NCBI GenBank assembly: GCA_026645375.1 | Contig: JAPFFX010000389.1 | Coordinates: 1-32,752, forward strand | Direction: 5' to 3' | DNA: 32,752 nt | Origin: Citricoccus sp. WCRC_4 | GTDB lineage: Bacteria; Actinomycetota; Actinomycetes; Actinomycetales; Micrococcaceae | Shown: in pieces, positions 1 through 6,922 of the stretch | Numbering within the stretch: the first letter of the stretch is position 1 | How the letters are laid out: every line of letters begins with the position of its first letter | Notes under the pieces: model-generated | Seen by the model: only the letters and a program-made list of their open reading frames with translations | Database searches by the model: none | What the model was told of the DNA's origin: nothing | Program-made: the position numbers and the translations under genes

Positions 1-11
1 TCTTCCGATCT
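1..11. other. Illumina adapter remnant at contig edge
   Basis: The first 11 bases, TCTTCCGATCT, are identical to the 3' end shared by the standard Illumina adapters (GCTCTTCCGATCT). An exact match at the very first bases of the window is most simply untrimmed adapter. It marks this end as an assembly edge, so bases just inside it should not be trusted as genomic. Confidence 0.85.
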
Positions 12-27
12 GTCTCCAGGGAAAAGC

Positions 28-130
28 AACCACAGAGGACACAGAGTTCACAGAGATACACAGAGTTCACAGAGATACACAGAGAACTCTTCCTCTGTGT
101 GTCTGTGTGAACTCTGTGTCCTCTGTGGTT
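28..130. repeat. CACAGAG-type inverted repeat, probably foreign or artefactual
   Basis: Two 38-base arms, 28-65 and 93-130, are reverse complements with two mismatches. The left side also holds a 19-base direct repeat (47-65 and 66-84). The low-complexity ACAGAG/CTCTGTG composition is far lower in GC than the rest of the window. CACAGAG-type low-complexity repeats are, from memory, common between genes in other bacteria and in metagenomic assemblies. The block sits between adapter sequence and a gene that has lost its 5' end, so a chimeric read or misassembly is likelier than a native element. Confidence 0.75.
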
Positions 131-838
131 ATCGGTCTCCTGTTTCTTCACCGGCGGTCGGCCGCAGGCCGGGATGCCTACGCTCGGGACTTCCCCCAGG
201 CCAGCGCCTCCAAGATCCGTTTCCTGGAGGAGAAGGGGCTGATCACCCCTCGCCGGACCGCGGCGGGGTACCGGAAGTACACGGACGCCGACGTCGACCG
301 CCTGCGCTTCATCCTGGCACTGCAGCGGGACCAGTACCTGCCGCTGAAGGTCATCAAGGACTACCTCGACGCGGTGGACCGCGGGGACCATCCGGAGTCA
401 CTGCCGGGCGGCCTCACGCTGACGCCACGCTCGGTCTCGGACCAGCTCGCCCAGGAATTGGCCGGGCACACCCGGCCACTGACCCGGGCCGAGCTGCAGG
501 GCATCTCCGGTGCCAGCGCCGACCTGCTCGACTCGCTCGAGCAGTACGGCATGATCGCCGCCGACGATGACGGGCGGTACAGTGAGCACTCCCTCAAGGC
601 CACTCGGTCCGCCGTGGTGCTGGCCGCCCACGGACTGGAGCCCCGGCACCTGCGTCCGTTCCGGGCGGCCGCCGACCGCGAGCTCGGTCTCATCGAACGG
701 GTGACTGCGCCCCTGGCCAGCCGCCGCGACTCCGCGGCCGGAGCCCGCGTGGCCGAGACCGCACGGGAGATCAGCGAGGCCTGCCTGGGACTGCACAGCG
801 CCCTGGTGGGCGCCGCGGTCGCCGAACTGGATTCGTGA
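131..838 (+). CDS. ftsR: MerR-family regulator FtsR, 5'-truncated
   Basis: Partial gene for the MerR-type regulator at the Rv1828/FtsR locus; in Corynebacterium glutamicum FtsR activates ftsZ and cell division. The winged-helix region is clear from about base 180 (DFPQASASKIRFLEEKGL, then a GYRKYTDADVDRLRFIL wing), and the conserved RDQYLPLKVIKDYLD helix follows. The family's first 15-20 residues (initiator Met and the first turn of the HTH) are missing. The frame runs back through the repeat to a GTG at 107, but those codons are not protein-like, so the feature starts just after the repeat and is only nominal. Downstream, the stop at 836-838 is 7 bases before the next gene. Homologous loci have an FHA protein gene (garA/odhI) upstream; here it would lie beyond the contig edge. 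Confidence 0.85.
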   Translation: MGLLFLHRRSAAGRDAYARDFPQASASKIRFLEEKGLITPRRTAAGYRKYTDADVDRLRFILALQRDQYLPLKVIKDYLDAVDRGDHPESLPGGLTLTPRSVSDQLAQELAGHTRPLTRAELQGISGASADLLDSLEQYGMIAADDDGRYSEHSLKATRSAVVLAAHGLEPRHLRPFRAAADRELGLIERVTAPLASRRDSAAGARVAETAREISEACLGLHSALVGAAVAELDS

Positions 839-845
839 GGTAGAC

Positions 846-1403
846 ATGGCCCTGCCCGACGTGGAGATGACGGTGCTGGGGGTCCGCGTGGAACTGCCCG
901 GCAACCAGCCGCTCGTACTCCTCCAGGACCCCGGCACCGGGACCCTGGTGCCGATCTGGGTGGGCGCTCCGGAGGCCAGCGCCATCGCCCTGTGGCAACA
1001 GGGCATCACCCCGCCCCGCCCCATGACCCACGATCTGCTCGTCGACGTCATCGCCGCGGCGGGCACCGCCCTGGAGTCCGTCCGGATCAGTTCGGTGCGG
1101 GACGCCGTCTTCCACGCGGAGCTCGTCCTGGACAACGGTGTCCGGGTGGACGCCAGGGCCTCCGATGCCATCGCCTGCGCCCTGCGCGCCGGGGTGCCCG
1201 TCCTGTGCGCGGCGGACGTCCTCCACGATGCCGGCGTGGACCCGGAGCAGGCGCTGGAGGACGAGGGCGAGGAGGGGACCGACGAGTCGGCCACCGGTGT
1301 GTCACGGTCCGCGGACCGTGACGCCGAGCTGAGCAAGTTCCGCGAGTTCCTCGACTCCGTGGACCCCGAGGACTTCGCCGACGGCGGGTCCGGACAGTCC
1401 TGA
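846..1403 (+). CDS. Bifunctional nuclease family (DUF151) protein
   Basis: A 185-residue member of the bifunctional nuclease (BFN/DUF151) family, equivalent in position to Rv1829. The conserved RPMTHDLL motif is at residues 58-65 and the DARASDAIA motif (usually DARPSDAIA) at 102-110. A plant relative has RNase and DNase activity; the bacterial role is not established. The last 50 residues or so are an acidic, probably disordered tail. The ATG is 7 bases after the ftsR stop, with GTGAGGT over that stop as a likely ribosome site, so the gene is probably co-transcribed with ftsR. The family call is firm and the function is open. Confidence 0.9.
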   Translation: MALPDVEMTVLGVRVELPGNQPLVLLQDPGTGTLVPIWVGAPEASAIALWQQGITPPRPMTHDLLVDVIAAAGTALESVRISSVRDAVFHAELVLDNGVRVDARASDAIACALRAGVPVLCAADVLHDAGVDPEQALEDEGEEGTDESATGVSRSADRDAELSKFREFLDSVDPEDFADGGSGQS

Positions 1404-1482
1404 CGGCGTCCCGGCTGCCACCGAGCCGCCCGCCGGGCCCTGCGCAGGGGGCGACACGCTCGCGGTGAAAGCGACTGGGTCT

Positions 1483-1511
1483 TTGACCGTGGGGCTCCAC
1501 GGGCCTACCGT
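1483..1511 (+). promoter_or_regulatory. Promoter with palindrome in spacer, before second merR
   Basis: TTGACC (1483-1488) and TACCGT (1506-1511) are separated by 17 bp and read as -35 and -10. A perfect inverted repeat, CCGTGG-ggct-CCACGG (1487-1502), fills the spacer, which is where MerR proteins bind. The start codon is about 140 bp downstream. The rest of the 251-bp gap (1404-1654) shows nothing else clear. Confidence 0.55.
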
Positions 1512-1654
1512 CATGGGCAGAGGTTCCACATTGCCTGCCGGTCCATTCGCATCGGTCAGCGGTCCCGGGGCGGGTCGATACCCGTCGCGCCCCGCTGGTC
1601 CGGACCGGCGGCTCCTTCCTTCCCCAGTGTGGACCTGAGACCAGGAGGGTTCCA

Positions 1655-2254
1655 GTGAGTCCCAAAGGCGAGGCCGGGCAGTCCCCGGACGTGACGCATC
1701 CTGTGCCTGCACGCACCCCGGCGCAGGGCATGCTGTTCACCGAAGACCTGCCGGTGCTCGACGAGGGCGCCGGCTACCGCGGACCCACAGCGTGCAAGGC
1801 GGCCGGGATCACCTACCGCCAGTTGGACTACTGGGCCCGGACGGGTCTCGTGGTGCCCACCGTCCGGGGTGCCAGTGGCTCCGGGACGCAGCGGCTCTAC
1901 TCCTTCCGGGACATCCTCGTGCTCAAGGTGGTCAAGCGCCTGCTGGACACAGGGGTCTCGCTGCAGCAGATCCGTTCGGCCGTGGAGCACCTGCGCGAGC
2001 GGGGCGTGGAGGACCTGGCACAGATCACGCTGATGAGCGACGGTGCCTCGGTCTACGAATGCATGTCGGCCGATGAGGTCATCGACCTGGTGCAGGGCGG
2101 GCAGGGTGTCTTCGGCATCGCCGTCGGCCGGGTCTGGCGTGAGGTCGAGGGCTCCCTGGCCCAGTTGCCCTCCGAACGGCTGCATGACACCTCCGCGGAC
2201 TTCCCCGGCGACGAGCTCTCCCAGCGTCGCGCCCAGCGCAAGTCCGCCTCCTGA
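1655..2254 (+). CDS. MerR-family transcriptional regulator (Rv1830-like)
   Basis: A 199-residue MerR-family regulator in the position of Rv1830. The N-terminal 35 residues or so are unstructured. The winged HTH spans roughly residues 44-110 (GITYRQLDYWARTGLVVP, then SGTQRLYSFRDILVLKVVKRLLDTGVS); the C-terminal part ends with a helix-rich effector or dimer region. There is no cysteine cluster of the metal-sensing type. The GTG start is supported by AGGAGG (1643-1648). The gene has its own candidate promoter about 140 bp upstream with a palindrome in the spacer, which suggests autoregulation or control by the neighbouring FtsR. Its target genes cannot be read from the sequence. Confidence 0.9.
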   Translation: MSPKGEAGQSPDVTHPVPARTPAQGMLFTEDLPVLDEGAGYRGPTACKAAGITYRQLDYWARTGLVVPTVRGASGSGTQRLYSFRDILVLKVVKRLLDTGVSLQQIRSAVEHLRERGVEDLAQITLMSDGASVYECMSADEVIDLVQGGQGVFGIAVGRVWREVEGSLAQLPSERLHDTSADFPGDELSQRRAQRKSAS

Positions 2255-2278
2255 ACAGCGTCCCCACGCTCCTTCCCG

Positions 2279-2321
2279 ACGACGGCCCCGTCCCTGCCGC
2301 TGGCAGGCGAGGGGCCGTCGT
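2279..2321. terminator. Bidirectional terminator with nested hairpin
   Basis: A perfect 11-bp stem (ACGACGGCCCC 2279-2289 with 2311-2321) encloses a second perfect hairpin, CCTGCC-gct-GGCAGG (2293-2307). It lies between the convergent merR and parA-like genes and can serve both. There is no long T run, which is common in high-GC actinobacteria. Confidence 0.75.
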
Positions 2322-2353
2322 GGCCTGTGGGCAGGCTGGCGGGACGCCCCGTC

Positions 2354-3202
2354 TCAGTGCCGGCGCTGGGTGCGGCGGTCCTTCAAGGGCCGCTGCACCG
2401 CGGACAGCAGCTCATCGAACAGTGCCGCGGACTCGGCGGCCGTCCGGCCGGGCCAGGCATGGACGGGCCAGGCGGCTCCCTGGATCTGCTGCCAGTTGCC
2501 CTGTTCCGGGATGGCCACGGGAAGCAGCCGGTCGCCGTACATCCGCTCCATCTCGCCCAGGCGGAACTGGTGCTCCACGCTGGCCGGCCGGACGCGGTTG
2601 GCCACCACTCCGGTGGACGTCACGCCCTGGGCGTACTCCTTCCGGAAGAGGTCCAGCGCCCGCAGGGTGCGTTCGGTGCCGGCCACGGAGAACAGGCTCG
2701 GCTCGGCTACCAGCAGCACGTCCGTCGAGGCGGCCCAGGCCATCCGCGTGACGCCGTTGAGGGCCGGGGGACAGTCGATGAGGACCAGCGCGTAGCGCGT
2801 CACGGGCTCCAGCAACTGGGTGAGCCGGCGCAACTCCCGCTGGCGGGTCGTCGGGCGCTCGTACAGCGACGTCCGCGAGGAGCCGCGGACGACGTCGAGG
2901 ATCCGGGGCGTGCCGCCGGGGCCGCCGTCGCCGTCGGCCGCCGGGACCGCCGTGGAGCCGGTCCATCCCGAGGCGACCACGTGATCGGCCAGGGACACTC
3001 GCCGGGGGTGGGAGAGCAGGGTGCCCACGTCCTCGGTGCCGGCGTCCTGCCGGACCCCGAGGCCCGTCGTGGCATCGGCATGGGGGTCCATGTCCACCAC
3101 GAGGGTGGGGACGCCCTGCGCCTGCGCCGCCGAGGCCAGTCCGAGGGTGACCGAGGTCTTGCCGACCCCGCCCTTGAGGCTGGAGATGGAGATGATCTGC
3201 AC
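2354..3202 (-). CDS. ParA-family ATPase
   Basis: A 282-residue ParA/MinD-type P-loop ATPase. The deviant Walker A motif KGGVGKTS is at residues 10-17, with the signature Lys10 and Lys15; DMDPHADATTGLG follows at 37-49, and the Walker B-like LVLIDCPPA at 139-147. These proteins form ATP-dependent dimers that position DNA or protein cargo. No parB gene or parS-like site is nearby, so this is probably an orphan ParA, not the chromosome-partition protein. The start is GTG, with AGGA about 12 bases upstream. It diverges from pyc across a 213-bp region and converges on the merR gene. The cargo is unknown. Confidence 0.85.
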   Translation of the reverse strand: MQIISISSLKGGVGKTSVTLGLASAAQAQGVPTLVVDMDPHADATTGLGVRQDAGTEDVGTLLSHPRRVSLADHVVASGWTGSTAVPAADGDGGPGGTPRILDVVRGSSRTSLYERPTTRQRELRRLTQLLEPVTRYALVLIDCPPALNGVTRMAWAASTDVLLVAEPSLFSVAGTERTLRALDLFRKEYAQGVTSTGVVANRVRPASVEHQFRLGEMERMYGDRLLPVAIPEQGNWQQIQGAAWPVHAWPGRTAAESAALFDELLSAVQRPLKDRRTQRRH

Positions 3203-3275
3203 GGCGGGGGAATCCTGACTGTCGACCAGAGGGTGGGTGGCCCGGGACCGTGGTCCATCCTAGTGCTGACGACAC

Positions 3276-3291
3276 TGTGACGGGTCTCACG
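3276..3291. promoter_or_regulatory. CRP/GlxR-like site between parA-like gene and pyc
   Basis: TGTGACGGGTCTCACG matches the CRP-family consensus TGTGA-N6-TCACA in 9 of 10 defined positions. It lies in the divergent region, 73 bp before the parA-like start and 124 bp before pyc. In C. glutamicum, GlxR (the CRP homologue) binds this type of site. A second short palindrome, GGACC-gt-GGTCC, is at 3245-3256. No clear -35/-10 pair was found. Confidence 0.45.
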
Positions 3292-3415
3292 TAGTGGGGG
3301 CCGGGGGCGTGTGCGACACTGACGGGTGATGCAAGCCACAAGGAAGTGGCCCCACCGTGCGCTGACCGCGCCTGATCGTGTTCCGGCAGACCCGCCGGGC
3401 AGCCCAGGAGGCTCC

Positions 3416-6400
3416 ATGTCATCCAACGCCACCGACGGAATGTTCTCGAAGGTGCTGGTCGCCAATCGCGGGGAGATCGCGGTCCGCGCGTTCCGTGCCT
3501 GTTACGAGCTGGGGGCGCGGACCGTGGCGGTCTTCCCGTACGAGGACCGCAACTCCATCCACCGGCAGAAGGCTGACGAGGCGTACCGGATCGGGGAGGA
3601 GGGGCACCCGATCCGGGCCTACCTGGACGTGGAGGAGATCATCCGGGTGGCCAAGGAGTCCGGGTGTGATGCCATCTACCCGGGGTACGGCTTCCTGTCG
3701 GAGAACGCCGGACTGGCGCGGGCCGCGGCGGAGGCCGGGATCGCCTTCGTGGGCCCGCCGGCGGACGTGCTGGAGCTGACCGGGAACAAGGTCGAGGCGC
3801 TGCGGGCGGCCAAGGCGGCGGGCATCCCGACGTTGAAGTCCTCTGAGCCCAGCGCGGACGCCGAGTGGCTGATCGGCCAGGCCGATCAGATCGGGTTCCC
3901 GTTGTTCGTGAAGGCCGTGGCCGGGGGCGGTGGCCGGGGCATGCGCCGGGTCGAGACGGCCCGGGACCTTCCCGATGCCCTGAGTGCGGCCATGCGTGAG
4001 GCGGAGACCGCGTTCGGGGATGCCACGGTGTTCCTGGAGATGGCGGTGCTGCGGCCCCGGCACATCGAGGTCCAGGTCCTGGCCGATGCCTCGGGGGAGA
4101 CGGTCCACCTGTTCGAGCGGGACTGTTCGATGCAGCGCCGTCACCAGAAGGTCATCGAGATCGCCCCGGCCCCGCAGCTGGACGAGTCCATCCGCCAGGC
4201 GCTCTACGCGGATGCGGTGAAGTTCGCCAAGGCCATGGGGTACGTCAACGCCGGCACCGTGGAGTTCCTGGTGGACACCGCGGGGGAGCGGGCCGGTGAG
4301 CACGTGTTCATCGAGATGAACCCCCGGATCCAGGTGGAGCACACCGTCACGGAGGAGATCACCGACGTCGACCTGGTCGCCTCCCAGCTGCGCATCGCCG
4401 CCGGCCAGAGCCTGGAGCAGCTCGGGATCCGCCAGGACGAGCTGCGGATCCGTGGGGCGGCGTTGCAGTGCCGGATCACCACGGAGGACCCGGCCAACGG
4501 CTTCCGGCCGGATACCGGGGCGATCACCGCCTACCGGTCCGCCGGCGGGTCGGGGGTGCGGCTGGACGGCGGGACGATCTACACGGGTGCGGAGATCAGC
4601 CCGCACTTCGACTCCATGCTGGTGAAGCTGACCTGCCGTGGGCGGGACTACGCCACGGCGGTGCGGCGGGCGCGGCGGGCGCTGGCCGAGTTCCGGGTGC
4701 GCGGGGTGGCCACCAACATCCCGTTCCTGATGAACGTGCTGGACGACCCCACGTTCGTGGCCGGTGACGTGGCCACGGACTTCATCGACGCCCACCCCGA
4801 GCTGGCCCAGGTCAACCGCAGTCAGGACCGCGGCTCGAAGGCCCTGCAGTACCTGGCCGATGTCACGGTGAACCAGCCCCACGGGCCCCGGGTGGACGGG
4901 ATCGACCCGCGGGACAAGCTGCCGGGGTTCCCGGGGGATAAGTCCCAGGAGCCGGACCGCAGCCCGTTCGACGGCCCCTCGGGACACCAGCCGCCCGCGG
5001 GCTGGCGGCAGGTGCTGCTGCAGCAGGGCCCCGAGGGGTTCGCCGCGGAACTGCGCGGGCGCACGGAACTGGCCGTCACGGACACGACCTTCCGTGATGC
5101 GCACCAGTCGCTGCTGGCCACCCGGGTGCGCACGCGTGACCTGCTGGCGGCCGCTCCGGCGGTGGCGCACACCCTGCCGGGACTGTTCTCGGTGGAGGCC
5201 TGGGGCGGGGCCACCTACGACGTGGCCCTGCGCTTCCTCGGCGAGGACCCCTGGGACCGGCTGGCCCGGTTGCGCCAGGAACTGCCGAACATCCCGCTGC
5301 AGATGCTGCTGCGCGGGCGCAACACGGTCGGCTACACCCCGTACCCGGTGGAGGTGACCAACGCCTTCGTGGCCGAGGCCGCCGCCACCGGCGTGGACAT
5401 CTTCCGGATCTTCGACGCGCTGAACGACGTGCGGCAGATCGCCCCGGCGATCGACGCGGTCCGGGCCACCGGGACGGCGGTGGCCGAGGCGGCCCTGTGC
5501 TACACCGGCAACCTGCTGGACCCGGCCGAGGAGCTCTACACGCTGGAGTACTACCTGGGCCTGGCCCGGCAGATGGTCGACGCCGGCGCCCACGTGTTGG
5601 CCATCAAGGACATGGCCGGTCTGCTGCGGCCGCAGGCGGCCCGGGAGCTGGTCGGTGCCCTGCGCGCCGAGTTCGACCTGCCCGTGCACCTGCACACCCA
5701 CGACACCGCCGGCGGTCAGCTGGGCACCCTGCTCGCCGCCGCCGAGGCGGGCGTGGACGCGGTCGACACGGCGGTGGCGTCCATGGCCGGGACCACCAGC
5801 CAGGTGCCGATGTCCGCCCTGGTGGCGGCCCTGGAGCACACCGAGCGGGACACCGGCCTCGGACTGGACCAGGCGGCCGCGCTGGAACCGTACTGGGAGA
5901 CCATCCGCGAGGTCTACCGGCCCTTCGAGTCCGGGCTCTCGGCACCGACGGGCCGGGTGTACCGGCACGAGATCCCGGGCGGCCAGCTGTCCAACCTGCG
6001 CCAGCAGGCCATCGCCCTGGGCCTGGGCGACCGCTTCGAGCAGATCGAGCGGATGTACGAGGCCGCCAACGACATGCTCGGCAACATCGTCAAGGTCACC
6101 CCGAGCTCCAAGGTGGTCGGGGACCTGGCCCTGCAGCTGGTCGGCATGGACGTGGACCCGGCCGCCTTCGCGGAGAACCCGCAGGACTTCGACCTGCCGG
6201 ACTCCGTGATCGGCTTCCTCTCCGGCGAACTCGGGGACCCGCCCGGCGGCTGGCCCGAGCCGTTCCGGACCCGGGCCCTGGCCAACCGCGGTGCTCGCCG
6301 GGTCGAGACCGAGCTCTCGGACCAGGACCGCGCGGCGTTGGCCGAACCCGGAGCCACGCGTCAGTCGACGTTGAACCGGCTCCTGTTCCCGGGCCCGACG

Positions 6401-6886
6401 CAGGAATACGAGGCCAACTGCGCGACCTACGGGGACACCTCCGTCCTGCACACCCGGGACTGGCTCTACGGGCTGGTGCGCGGGCGCGAGCACGTCATCT
6501 CCCTGGGCAAGGGCGTGCGCCTGCTCACCACCCTGCAGGCGATCGGCGAACCCGACGCCAAGGGCCTGCGCCCCGTGATGGTCACCCTCAACGGCCAGGC
6601 CCGCCAGATCACCGTGCGCGACCGGTCCGTCGAGTCCACCGCCCGGGCCGCCGAGAAGGCCGACCCCGCCAACACGGGCCACGTGGCCGCCCCCTTCGCC
6701 GGCGTCGTCTCCGTCACCGTCGCCGAGGGCGACACCGTGGCGGCCGGCGACACGGTCGCGACCATCGAGGCCATGAAGATGGAGGCCGCCATCACCGCCC
6801 ACGCCTCCGGCACCGTCACCCGCGTCGTGCTCGGCGGCACCACCGCCGTCGAGGGCGGCGACCTGCTCCTGACACTGGGCGAGTGA
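3416..6886 (+). CDS. pyc: Pyruvate carboxylase
   Basis: Biotin-dependent pyruvate carboxylase (1156 residues, the normal length for the single-chain enzyme), which makes oxaloacetate from pyruvate, bicarbonate and ATP. The biotin carboxylase part (about 1-460) shows YPGYGFLSENA, the glycine-rich GGGGRGMR loop and EMNPRIQVEHTVTEE. The carboxyltransferase part starts near 553 (TDTTFRDAHQSLLATRVRT), has the lysine expected to be carbamylated at about 731 (AIKDMAG) and metal-binding histidines in HLHTHD (758-763). The C-terminal biotinyl domain has EAMKMEA, with the biotinylated lysine at 1121. The ATG at 3416 is chosen because AGGAGG lies at 3406-3411 and MFSKVLVANRGEIA follows directly; the frame is open further upstream to 3326 without a ribosome site. 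Confidence 0.97.
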   Translation: MSSNATDGMFSKVLVANRGEIAVRAFRACYELGARTVAVFPYEDRNSIHRQKADEAYRIGEEGHPIRAYLDVEEIIRVAKESGCDAIYPGYGFLSENAGLARAAAEAGIAFVGPPADVLELTGNKVEALRAAKAAGIPTLKSSEPSADAEWLIGQADQIGFPLFVKAVAGGGGRGMRRVETARDLPDALSAAMREAETAFGDATVFLEMAVLRPRHIEVQVLADASGETVHLFERDCSMQRRHQKVIEIAPAPQLDESIRQALYADAVKFAKAMGYVNAGTVEFLVDTAGERAGEHVFIEMNPRIQVEHTVTEEITDVDLVASQLRIAAGQSLEQLGIRQDELRIRGAALQCRITTEDPANGFRPDTGAITAYRSAGGSGVRLDGGTIYTGAEISPHFDSMLVKLTCRGRDYATAVRRARRALAEFRVRGVATNIPFLMNVLDDPTFVAGDVATDFIDAHPELAQVNRSQDRGSKALQYLADVTVNQPHGPRVDGIDPRDKLPGFPGDKSQEPDRSPFDGPSGHQPPAGWRQVLLQQGPEGFAAELRGRTELAVTDTTFRDAHQSLLATRVRTRDLLAAAPAVAHTLPGLFSVEAWGGATYDVALRFLGEDPWDRLARLRQELPNIPLQMLLRGRNTVGYTPYPVEVTNAFVAEAAATGVDIFRIFDALNDVRQIAPAIDAVRATGTAVAEAALCYTGNLLDPAEELYTLEYYLGLARQMVDAGAHVLAIKDMAGLLRPQAARELVGALRAEFDLPVHLHTHDTAGGQLGTLLAAAEAGVDAVDTAVASMAGTTSQVPMSALVAALEHTERDTGLGLDQAAALEPYWETIREVYRPFESGLSAPTGRVYRHEIPGGQLSNLRQQAIALGLGDRFEQIERMYEAANDMLGNIVKVTPSSKVVGDLALQLVGMDVDPAAFAENPQDFDLPDSVIGFLSGELGDPPGGWPEPFRTRALANRGARRVETELSDQDRAALAEPGATRQSTLNRLLFPGPTQEYEANCATYGDTSVLHTRDWLYGLVRGREHVISLGKGVRLLTTLQAIGEPDAKGLRPVMVTLNGQARQITVRDRSVESTARAAEKADPANTGHVAAPFAGVVSVTVAEGDTVAAGDTVATIEAMKMEAAITAHASGTVTRVVLGGTTAVEGGDLLLTLGE

Positions 6887-6915
6887 GCGGGGTGGTCCCC
6901 GCGGAGCCTTAGGCT
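6887..6915 (+). promoter_or_regulatory. Leaderless mtr promoter with upstream palindrome
   Basis: TAGGCT (6910-6915) lies 7 nt before the mtr ATG with no ribosome site between, the arrangement of a leaderless actinobacterial promoter. Directly after the pyc stop is a perfect inverted repeat, GCGGGG-tggt-CCCCGC (6887-6902), over the expected -35 area. It could be an mtr operator, the pyc terminator, or both. Confidence 0.5.
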
Positions 6916-6922
6916 GAGAGTC

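Noticed and set aside
1..130. Insertion sequence end or transposon at the left edge
   Set aside because: There is no transposase, target duplication or known terminal repeat; adapter sequence explains the edge better.
2354..3202. Plasmid or chromosome partition locus
   Set aside because: A ParA-like gene is present, but no parB and no parS-like repeats are seen nearby.
3419..6802. Very long open frame antisense to pyruvate carboxylase
   Set aside because: It is the mirror of a GC3-rich gene, has Gly/Arg/His/Val-rich composition and no motif. pyc is beyond doubt on the other strand.
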